Below are positions 1 through 5,697 of a stretch of DNA of 7,641 nucleotides, one piece after another. Position 1 is the stretch's first letter. Each line of letters opens with the position of its first letter. The translations under genes and the position numbers were made by a program. The DNA is from Thiotrichaceae bacterium (GTDB lineage: Bacteria > Pseudomonadota > Gammaproteobacteria > Thiotrichales > Thiotrichaceae), in contig JALVRY010000028.1 of NCBI GenBank assembly GCA_027024625.1, positions 1 to 7,641 of the forward strand, given 5' to 3'. The notes under the pieces are model-generated. The model saw only the letters and a program-made list of their open reading frames with translations, had not been told where the DNA came from and searched no databases.

Positions 1-251
1 GTATAAACCATTGTAACACCGGTATGATTCATTGCCATTAGCGGCTTGGTTAATTGTCGCGCTTTTTCAGAAAAATATAATTCGTTATAGGCATCATCTT
101 CCAGTAACAGAACATTTTTGTCTTTGAGTAATTCTAATATCTTTTTCCGTTTTTCCGTACTATAAATAATACCGGCAGGATTATGAAAATTAGGAATGAC
201 ATACAACAACTTAGGTTGTTCGGTTTCTAAAATCTGTTCTAATGCTTCCAA
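1..251 (-). other. Aminotransferase class I/II domain fragment inside the dsrN-like frame
   Basis: This segment encodes residues ~265-347 of the dsrN-like frame. It shows the hallmark order of a fold-type I PLP enzyme. An Asn-Pro-Ala-Gly motif (288-291) would contact the cofactor. A Glu-Lys-Arg-Lys helix start follows (297-300). Next comes a hydrophobic strand ending in Glu-Asp-Asp-Ala-Tyr (315-319), whose Asp normally pairs with the pyridine nitrogen and whose Tyr contacts the PLP hydroxyl. The first ~150 residues of such an enzyme, including the segment that binds the cofactor phosphate, are missing. The substrate cannot be told. Base composition looks like that of the neighbouring genes, so nothing points to a foreign donor. 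Confidence 0.8.
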
Positions 252-1043
252 ATCTCTAGGGTAGTAAAAGCCGAAGGAAGGATCTTGACAGACCCCTATT
301 TTTACGTTCTTCTCTATTATTGTAGATGAAGCTAGACCTAGCTTGGCTTGGGGCAGATTTTCTGCTGCTTTCCCTATCTCCATTAACACATCTAAATCAA
401 CTTGTTCTGCTACTAGCTTTGCAATTAGTTTTATCTGCTGCTCTGCTTCACCTGATTCATTACTTGGCATCAAACCTAAGTGCCTTTCTTCAATCTCCAT
501 TGCAGGATTTTTATGCACAACACCTAATACAGGCAGATCCGTATAAGTTTGAGTGATTTTGCACAACTTAGATTCATGTCGCTCCCCACCGACCATGTTA
601 TAAATAACCCCAGCAATTTGTATTTCAGGGTCAAATGCCTGATAGCCAAGCAGCAAGGGTGCAACACCACGCGTAGTACCCACTGCATTAATAACTAAAA
701 CAACAGGGGACTTTGTTAATTTTGCTACAGCTGCATTGCTATCAGAGCCATCTAAGGCTAAGCCATCAAATAAACCTTTATTAGCTTCGATGATGTTAAT
801 ATCTGCACCATTACTGTAATACTGGACAGTATTAAGAATTTCATCTTGTGTCATCGTATTGAAATCAAGATTATGACATGCACGTCCACTAGCTGCTGTT
901 AACCATATTGGATCAATATAATCAGGACCTTTTTTAAATGGCTGAACAATGTAACCTTGTTCAACAAAAGCTGCACAAAGGCCGATTGAGAGTGTAGTTT
1001 TACCAGATGACTTATGTGCAGCTGAAATAAAAAGACGGTTCAT
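1..1043 (-). CDS. dsrN: DsrN-like siroheme amidase N-terminal part joined in frame to an aminotransferase fragment (runs off the window)
   Basis: An ATG at 1043 opens a frame of 347 codons with no stop before the window edge. Residues 1-~265 are DsrN, the glutamine-dependent amidase of the CbiA/CobB family that converts siroheme to the siroamide cofactor of DsrAB. Visible are the modified P-loop SAAHKSSGKTT (7-17), KKGPDYIDP (37-45), GLFDG (90-94), and DPSFGFYYP (254-262), the start of the C-terminal glutaminase domain. After residues 264-270 the protein no longer resembles CbiA. Residues ~275-347 read as the middle of a PLP-dependent fold-type I aminotransferase (LysN/MocR type): KLLYVIPNFHNPAG (278-291, the Asn-Pro-x-Gly cofactor motif) and LLEDDAYNELYF (313-324). 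The glutaminase catalytic Cys is absent from the visible part, and the aminotransferase lacks its N-terminal ~150 residues. The PLP lysine would lie off-window. No clear Shine-Dalgarno precedes the ATG. The start is supported by homology. The DsrN half is secure; whether the join is biological is not. Confidence 0.85.
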   Translation of the reverse strand, partial: MNRLFISAAHKSSGKTTLSIGLCAAFVEQGYIVQPFKKGPDYIDPIWLTAASGRACHNLDFNTMTQDEILNTVQYYSNGADINIIEANKGLFDGLALDGSDSNAAVAKLTKSPVVLVINAVGTTRGVAPLLLGYQAFDPEIQIAGVIYNMVGGERHESKLCKITQTYTDLPVLGVVHKNPAMEIEERHLGLMPSNESGEAEQQIKLIAKLVAEQVDLDVLMEIGKAAENLPQAKLGLASSTIIEKNVKIGVCQDPSFGFYYPRDLEALEQILETEQPKLLYVIPNFHNPAGIIYSTEKRKKILELLKDKNVLLLEDDAYNELYFSEKARQLTKPLMAMNHTGVTMVY

Positions 1044-1081
1044 AGTTCGGGGTTTATGGTTACTAGTGGGTTAAAAATGAC

Positions 1082-1109
1082 ATCATAAACTAAAAAGTGG
1101 CAGACACAA
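1082..1109 (-). promoter_or_regulatory. Possible sigma70-type promoter for the dsrN-like gene
   Basis: On the minus strand TTGTGT (1104-1109) and TATGAT (1082-1087) are separated by 16 bases and lie upstream of the ATG at 1043. The -10 hexamer matches five of six consensus bases and the -35 only the first three and little else. The site overlaps the T-tract of the terminator that follows dsrP, so it could restart transcription after termination. In AT-rich DNA such matches occur by chance, so this is a weak call. Confidence 0.25.
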
Positions 1110-1135
1110 AAAAGCCGACACATCGGTCGGCTTTT
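1104..1135 (-). terminator. Rho-independent terminator after dsrP
   Basis: A perfect 10-bp inverted repeat (1110-1119 with 1126-1135, core GCCGAC/GTCGGC) encloses a 6-base loop. On the minus strand the stem ends in TTTT and continues TTGTG, an intrinsic terminator 21 bases beyond the dsrP stop. Read in the plus direction it ends in CTTTTCTTT, so it may work both ways. It sits between dsrP and the dsrN-like gene and should end or strongly reduce the main dsr transcript here. Confidence 0.85.
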
Positions 1136-1156
1136 CTTTACAACAGCTTTAAACCG

Positions 1157-2371
1157 CTACTTACTATGATGTGGGTCTACGACATCATCAGCTAATGATT
1201 CTGGCATAAAGCGTAATACCTTAACACCAACCATCACCATCGCTAACATCAGAGCAACCCCCCCCATACTAAGACCGATTTCAACCATTGATGGAGTATA
1301 ACTATTAATTACACCGTCAAAGTAGCTACTGCTTACATCCGCATTAGGGAATAAAACTAATGGGTAAGCTTGACCACCGATTAGAATAACGTAAATTTGA
1401 GAAAGTGCACCTAAAATAACCAATATAGATGCAGCAACAAAGGCTTTTCGATTATTCTTAAGCTTGGTACAGAAAATTAGGAATAATGGTAATAACGTAC
1501 CTAAGAAAATCTGCCCCCACCAAAATAGTGTTGTGTAAATATTATCACCAGCAAGGATAAAGCCTTCAATTCCATGATGCTCTGTAGCATAAAGATTTGT
1601 AAGGTGACGAGCTAGTTCTAGTAACAAAACACCAAGAATAAATACAGCAAGTAAATAGCGTAGTTTATTCACGATCACATCACCCAGTGGACGCTTTGTC
1701 CAATTGTATGCAGCAACAAGTACTAAGTTAAAAATTGCCAAACCGAACGAGAATGATAAAACAATAAATAAGGGTGCCATAATTGCAGCATCATAAAATT
1801 GACGCGAAACTAAGAAACCAAAAATTGACCCCGTACCTGTTGTAAGAATCAAACGCCAAGTAAAGGCAGCAAAGCCGGCCGGCTTATAAAAGCGTTTCAT
1901 TGATTTATCCATCATTGTCCAAAGATAGACACCAACAAGCACCAAGAAGCCATTATATAAAATGATGTTCCATGCAAAAATAGACTTAAAATTATAGTAT
2001 GTCATCGCAACAATAAGACGATCTGCACGACCCAAATCCAATACCAAAATAGTCAAACCACCCAGTAAAAGACAAATCGCCAAAAGACCAGACATTCGAC
2101 CTAAAGGCTGATAAACATGTTTTCCAAATACTGTACCAATTGAGCCAACATTCAAAGCTCCTGATGCAGCAACAATCATACTGATTGCAAATACATGAGG
2201 TAGACCCCAAACAATCTGGTTAGTCATCCCTGTAATGTGATGACCATGATGTTCTGCCGTGAAGAATGAGATAGCACCTGCAAGAATGAAAATACCGAGA
2301 AAACCAAGGATTCCCCAATAGCCAGTGCCATTATTTTCTACTTCACGAAACACGATGTTATTTGTACTCAT
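1157..2371 (-). CDS. dsrP: DsrP, NrfD-family integral membrane subunit of DsrMKJOP
   Basis: The 404-residue protein is highly hydrophobic, with about ten predicted membrane helices. They lie roughly at 18-38, 55-74, 92-112, 130-152, 168-190, 197-221, 237-256, 280-301, 308-331 and 362-385. It belongs to the NrfD/PsrC family of quinone-interacting membrane subunits and matches DsrP in length and position. His residues near membrane edges (41, 42, 44, 45, 59, 85, 256, 265, 266) are visible; which, if any, bind heme cannot be read from sequence. DsrP is expected to pass electrons between the quinone pool and its periplasmic partner DsrO. The short tail after residue 390 is charged and ends in HHSK. 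The ATG follows AAGGAC by about nine bases and lies 16 bases past the dsrO stop, so the two genes are translated from one message. The stop is followed by a terminator. Confidence 0.96.
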   Translation of the reverse strand: MSTNNIVFREVENNGTGYWGILGFLGIFILAGAISFFTAEHHGHHITGMTNQIVWGLPHVFAISMIVAASGALNVGSIGTVFGKHVYQPLGRMSGLLAICLLLGGLTILVLDLGRADRLIVAMTYYNFKSIFAWNIILYNGFLVLVGVYLWTMMDKSMKRFYKPAGFAAFTWRLILTTGTGSIFGFLVSRQFYDAAIMAPLFIVLSFSFGLAIFNLVLVAAYNWTKRPLGDVIVNKLRYLLAVFILGVLLLELARHLTNLYATEHHGIEGFILAGDNIYTTLFWWGQIFLGTLLPLFLIFCTKLKNNRKAFVAASILVILGALSQIYVILIGGQAYPLVLFPNADVSSSYFDGVINSYTPSMVEIGLSMGGVALMLAMVMVGVKVLRFMPESLADDVVDPHHSK

Positions 2372-2387
2372 GATTTAATCGTCCTTC

Positions 2388-3119
2388 TTAGATGCCGTGA
2401 TAACGCACGCCAGTGTTTAAACCAAGGTCTGCACGAATCTGCTTACCACCTACTTCTTTTAGCTTTTGACTTATTTCGCTATTCGGATCGTTAAGATCAC
2501 CAAAAATCATCGCTTCTGGCTCTGCTTCTACACAAGCTGGCTTTCCACCGTTATCTACACGATTAACACACATATTACAGGCTTCTACTGTTCCCATTCC
2601 ACGTGGAGTAGAAGGCTTTTGGTCATGTAATTCTTCATGCACAAGGCTACGAGCTTTGTATGGACATGCCATCATACAGTAACGACAACCAATACAAATA
2701 TGCCTATCAACTAAGACAATACCGTCAGCACGCTTAAATGACGCTCCTGTAGGGCAAACGTCCGCACAAGGAGCTGTTTCGCAGTGTTGACACATTATTG
2801 GCAATTCAAAACTATGTTTGGTCAGCTTTTCGGTCACTTTAACCGTGCGTACCCAGTGAGTTTGCTGCTCTGGACCTGAATGCGGTTCATCACCCCAGCC
2901 ATGTTCTTGCTTACAGGCTTCAACAACTTTTGCTCCACCGTCTGTTAGCTTGTCAGTAATAATTAGCATACCCCAACGTACTTTATTGCTAACAGCTTCA
3001 CCTGCTGGCTTTGCCTCAACTTGTCGAAGAATCACACCAGGTGCAATTGTGATAGCAGCCGCCGCACCGACAACACCTGTTAAAAACTTACGGCGATATT
3101 GGTTAGTAGTTTCACTCAT
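2388..3119 (-). CDS. dsrO: DsrO, periplasmic iron-sulfur subunit of DsrMKJOP with a Tat signal
   Basis: The start at 3119 gives 243 residues. It puts the twin-arginine signal YRRKFLTG at 8-15, followed by an Ala-rich hydrophobic stretch to about 36, near the N-terminus, as Tat export of a folded Fe-S protein requires. An upstream in-frame ATG at 3170 would push the signal inward and overlap dsrJ, so I reject it. The purine-rich GGGGAAG/AGGA before 3119 supports this start. The protein belongs to the four-cluster ferredoxin group (NrfC/PsrB/HmeA). Cysteines lie at 69; 110, 113, 118, 122; 142, 145, 148, 152; and 181, 184, 196. That is twelve, enough for three [4Fe-4S] clusters. The first motif has lost its first three Cys, and Glu200 stands where the last Cys is expected. 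DsrO is expected to relay electrons between DsrJ and DsrP on the periplasmic side. It starts four bases after the dsrJ stop. Confidence 0.96.
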   Translation of the reverse strand: MSETTNQYRRKFLTGVVGAAAAITIAPGVILRQVEAKPAGEAVSNKVRWGMLIITDKLTDGGAKVVEACKQEHGWGDEPHSGPEQQTHWVRTVKVTEKLTKHSFELPIMCQHCETAPCADVCPTGASFKRADGIVLVDRHICIGCRYCMMACPYKARSLVHEELHDQKPSTPRGMGTVEACNMCVNRVDNGGKPACVEAEPEAMIFGDLNDPNSEISQKLKEVGGKQIRADLGLNTGVRYHGI

Positions 3120-3123
3120 TATC

Positions 3124-3507
3124 CTACTTCCCCTCTTCTGGCTGGTCTGTATGACACTGGAAGCAATCAAGCTTCACACCTGCATAGACATGGCAAATTG
3201 CACAAAAATGATTTTCATCTTCATGTGTTACTTTGTTTCCACCTTCAGCCTTTGGCACATGGCAGTTGATACATTTTTTAAGACTATAATCTTCGGTACG
3301 AATACCTTGATGCATTGTTTGATCACGCTTATGCAGTAGATAGTTCATATGATGTTTACGAACTTCGCTAATGTCATCTGAAATTGCACAATGCTCTGCT
3401 TTAGCTTTAGCCACACTCAAATCAGGCTCTGGTGCAACATCACCACACCCTTGTAACAGTGCAACTAATGCAAAAAGCATAAGTATAAACTTGGTTTTGC
3501 CAAACAT
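3124..3507 (-). CDS. dsrJ: DsrJ, triheme cytochrome c of DsrMKJOP
   Basis: This is a 127-residue cytochrome with three CxxCH heme-binding motifs: CINCH (79-83), CAICH (102-106) and CFQCH (115-119). The start at 3507 is chosen because GGGAG lies five bases upstream. An ATG four codons earlier (3519) has no Shine-Dalgarno. The N-terminus has Lys residues and a hydrophobic segment (residues ~7-18) ending in LLQGC (Cys21), which could be a lipoprotein signal or an uncleaved membrane anchor as reported for A. vinosum DsrJ. Cys40, in AEHC before the first heme motif, aligns by context with the cysteine that gives A. vinosum DsrJ its unusual His/Cys-ligated heme (Cys46 there). The protein faces the periplasm, and its substrate in sulfur oxidation is not established. 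It follows a 129-bp spacer with a terminator-like hairpin and is tightly followed by dsrO. Confidence 0.96.
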   Translation of the reverse strand: MFGKTKFILMLFALVALLQGCGDVAPEPDLSVAKAKAEHCAISDDISEVRKHHMNYLLHKRDQTMHQGIRTEDYSLKKCINCHVPKAEGGNKVTHEDENHFCAICHVYAGVKLDCFQCHTDQPEEGK

Positions 3508-3512
3508 AGCAA

Positions 3513-3517
3513 CTCCC
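3513..3517 (-). promoter_or_regulatory. Ribosome binding site fixing the dsrJ start
   Basis: GGGAG on the minus strand lies five bases before the ATG at 3507. The alternative ATG at 3519 lies upstream of this site and has only a T-rich stretch before it, so the shorter protein is preferred. Confidence 0.7.
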
Positions 3518-3579
3518 ATTCAAACAAAAGAAACTGTAACCACGAAACTAAATTCAGTGCCAAACAGCGTCTAAAAACC

Positions 3580-3621
3580 AAAAAACACGAAGATTACACT
3601 AAAATATAATCTTCGTGCTTT
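3580..3621 (-). terminator. Terminator-like hairpin between dsrL and dsrJ (possible attenuator)
   Basis: An 11-bp perfect stem (3586-3596 with 3607-3617, CACGAAGATTA and its complement) closes a 10-base loop. A mismatch and three more A-T pairs extend it. On the minus strand the stem runs directly into six T residues (3580-3585). This has the form of an intrinsic terminator but with an AT-rich stem, so termination may be partial. It lies 16 bases past the dsrL stop and 73 bases upstream of the dsrJ start, inside the cluster. It would set the ratio of dsrMKL to dsrJOP transcripts or protect a 3' end. Confidence 0.65.
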
Positions 3622-3636
3622 AAGACCACCTACTTC

Positions 3637-5595
3637 TTATCCACCAAGCCCCATTTCGATGTAACCTGTTGGGCATACATCAGCACAAATGTGGCAACCA
3701 ATACAACGGCTGTAGTCTGTTGCAACATAACGTCCCGTTGTTGATTGATCTTTCTTCACTTTATAAACCGCATCTTGAGGACAGAAGATAACGCAGTTGT
3801 CACACTCAAAACACATTCCACAGCTCATGCAACGCTCTGCTTCTGCAATCACTTCCTCTTCTGCAAGAGGGTTCATACGCTCTGTAAAATGTCCTAAGAC
3901 CTCATCAGAGCTTGGTACATCTTCTGTACGCTGGTTACGGGCAACTGTTTCGAAATGACCTAAGAATAGCTCACTTGAAGCAATAATCTCATGCTCTGAA
4001 CGATCATCGTAGTTATGTACAGCGTAGTCATCGCTATCTGTACCACGCAAATCTGCCGCTTTACTTTCTTCAAAGCTTTTTGGCGATAATTCCGTTTCCG
4101 CTAACTTATTTAATAAGTCAAAGTGATGCTTATCTACCTTAGGACGCTTCTTTAACTCCTCATGCTTTAAGTAATGATCAATACTTTCAGCAGCAATTGA
4201 GCCGTGCCCGATAGCAGTTGTTAATAGGTGTGGGCGCACAATATCACCCGCTACGAAGTGACCTTCTTTACCCGGTACTTGATAGTATGCATCCGCATCA
4301 ATCAGACCACGATCATTTCCGTATTCTTCAACACCTTCAAGATCACCATACTGACCAATTGCCGATACGATTAGATCAGCTTCAATAATTTCTTCCTTAC
4401 CACCCTCAACAGGAGTTGGAATACCTCGACCATCAACAGTACATTCAACAACTTTCAAACCTGTTGCTCGACCATTTTCATCAGTAATAATTTCAGCAGG
4501 CATAACACTATTTAAGATGGTAACACCTTCGATAAGAGCATCATTAACCTCATGCTCTGCCGCCATCATTTCATCACGAGGAAGAACTGCGGTTAAAGTA
4601 ACTTCACAAGCAACCTTGTTCGCAGGCTCTTCTGTATGAGTAATTTTGCCTGTTGCAGAATCTTCTGGATTCTCAGAATAGTCAGCTAATGTACCGATAC
4701 GACGAGAAACTGACACCACGTCGATAGAGGTATCACCACCACCCACACATACTACTTTAGGTGCTGTGTACTTCATATCGCCACGGTTAAATGCTTCTAG
4801 GAAGTCAACCGCAGTAACTGCATTTGGTGTCTCATCCCAGTTATCAACGAATAAACCACGACCATTTTTACAACCTAATGCCCATAAGATTGCATCGTAT
4901 TCTTTTTCCAAATCTTCAACTGCAACGTCTTTACCAACACGTGTATTCAACTTAACGTCAACACTGTCCATGTTTGTGATACGTGCAATCTCTGCATCCA
5001 TCTTGTCACGAGGTACACGATAGCCAGGGATACCATAACGCGCCATTCCACCCAATGCAGGATGGTCATCAAAAATTGTTGATGCATGCCCCATTTTACG
5101 TAGTTGATATGCTGCTGCCATACCTGCAACGCCGCCACCAATGATTGCAACTTTCTTTCCAGAAAGTGGAGTCGAATCATCAAATGTTAGATTAGCTTCA
5201 ATCGCTTGGTCGCCAATGTATTGTTCAACCGAGTTGATACCAACAAAGTCATCAACATCATTACGGTTACAACCATCCTGACAAGGTGCGGGACAAACAC
5301 GCCCCATCATTGATGGAAATGGATTTGCAGTTGTTGAACGACGGAATGCATATTCTTGCATTGACATTTCTGCACTTGGCTTTTCAATGCCACGTACAAT
5401 TTGCAACCAACCACGAATGTCCTCACCTGAAGGACAACTACCCTGACATGGTGGAGTTTTTTGTATATAAGTTGGACATTTGTATGACTTATCTTGTACA
5501 AAGATTTTTTCCGCCATACTATTCCACGTAAAATCACCATCTTCAAAACGACGGAAGGTATGTCCTAACTTATTATCATCAACCGATGTTGCCAT
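3637..5595 (-). CDS. dsrL: DsrL, iron-sulfur flavoprotein NAD(P)H oxidoreductase
   Basis: The start at 5595 (652 residues) is preferred over an ATG 13 codons upstream because AGGAGA lies six bases before it. The resulting length is close to the ~655 residues of A. vinosum DsrL. Domains in order: an N-terminal Cys-rich GltD/DPD-like Fe-S region (Cys40, 50, 54, 101, 105, 109); an FAD-binding Rossmann motif IIGGGVAGMAAA (151-162) with HPALGGMARYGIP (178-190); an NAD(P)-binding VGGGDTSIDVVSVSRR (284-299); FAD closure at VAGDIVRP (448-455); and a linker (~475-580) unlike plain GltD. It ends in a ferredoxin domain with CxxCxxCxxxCP motifs (Cys595, 598, 601, 605 and 631, 634, 637, 641), plus two extra Cys at 589 and 592. 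DsrL is cytoplasmic and associates with DsrAB. In sulfur oxidisers it moves electrons from sulfane-sulfur oxidation to NAD(P)+. Its presence is strong evidence for oxidative Dsr. NAD versus NADP preference is not decided here. Confidence 0.97.
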   Translation of the reverse strand: MATSVDDNKLGHTFRRFEDGDFTWNSMAEKIFVQDKSYKCPTYIQKTPPCQGSCPSGEDIRGWLQIVRGIEKPSAEMSMQEYAFRRSTTANPFPSMMGRVCPAPCQDGCNRNDVDDFVGINSVEQYIGDQAIEANLTFDDSTPLSGKKVAIIGGGVAGMAAAYQLRKMGHASTIFDDHPALGGMARYGIPGYRVPRDKMDAEIARITNMDSVDVKLNTRVGKDVAVEDLEKEYDAILWALGCKNGRGLFVDNWDETPNAVTAVDFLEAFNRGDMKYTAPKVVCVGGGDTSIDVVSVSRRIGTLADYSENPEDSATGKITHTEEPANKVACEVTLTAVLPRDEMMAAEHEVNDALIEGVTILNSVMPAEIITDENGRATGLKVVECTVDGRGIPTPVEGGKEEIIEADLIVSAIGQYGDLEGVEEYGNDRGLIDADAYYQVPGKEGHFVAGDIVRPHLLTTAIGHGSIAAESIDHYLKHEELKKRPKVDKHHFDLLNKLAETELSPKSFEESKAADLRGTDSDDYAVHNYDDRSEHEIIASSELFLGHFETVARNQRTEDVPSSDEVLGHFTERMNPLAEEEVIAEAERCMSCGMCFECDNCVIFCPQDAVYKVKKDQSTTGRYVATDYSRCIGCHICADVCPTGYIEMGLGG

Positions 5596-5601
5596 GCCTA
5601 T

Positions 5602-5607
5602 TCTCCT
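5602..5607 (-). promoter_or_regulatory. Ribosome binding site fixing the dsrL start
   Basis: AGGAGA on the minus strand lies six bases before the ATG at 5595. This is the strongest Shine-Dalgarno in the window. It falls inside the coding extension that would result from the upstream ATG at 5634, which argues against that longer start. Confidence 0.75.
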
Positions 5608-5665
5608 GCCAATAACCCATCTCAAGCGGGTCAATAATTTATGTGTATAAAACTATAAAATTCTG

Positions 5666-5688
5666 TAATGCAGACAAGTTCTACATTA
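5666..5688 (-). other. Imperfect hairpin in the dsrK-dsrL spacer
   Basis: TAATG-C-AGA pairs with TCT-A-CATTA: nine positions with one C/A mismatch, closing a five-base loop. No T-run follows on the minus strand, so it is not an intrinsic terminator. It lies 10 bases past the dsrK stop and could be a 3'-end stabiliser or RNase processing site between dsrK and dsrL. The stem is short and AT-rich, so chance is a real alternative. Confidence 0.3.
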
Positions 5689-5697
5689 TCCAAATAC

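Noticed and set aside
326..556. Two overlapping plus-strand open frames of 67-76 codons
   Set aside because: They are antisense to the dsrN-like frame, which has clear family motifs. Their translations are low-complexity Leu/Ser-rich with no recognisable motif or ribosome site.
3120..3170. 17-codon N-terminal extension of dsrO
   Set aside because: It overlaps the end of dsrJ and would bury the twin-arginine signal about 25 residues inside the protein. The ATG at 3119 fits both the signal and the ribosome site.
2950..3339. Plus-strand open frame of 129 codons opposite dsrO and dsrJ
   Set aside because: It has a hydrophobic stretch, but that stretch is the reverse reading of dsrO/dsrJ codons. 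No Shine-Dalgarno or family motif supports it, and it crosses the junction of two genuine genes.
3508..3519. Four-codon N-terminal extension of dsrJ
   Set aside because: No Shine-Dalgarno precedes the ATG at 3519, whereas GGGAG is correctly placed for the ATG at 3507.
5614..5630. Short ACCC/GGGT inverted repeat upstream of dsrL
   Set aside because: A four-base stem with a nine-base loop is expected by chance, and it does not cover the ribosome binding site.
5596..5634. 13-codon N-terminal extension of dsrL
   Set aside because: The best ribosome binding site in the window lies within it, just before the ATG at 5595, and the shorter protein matches the family length.
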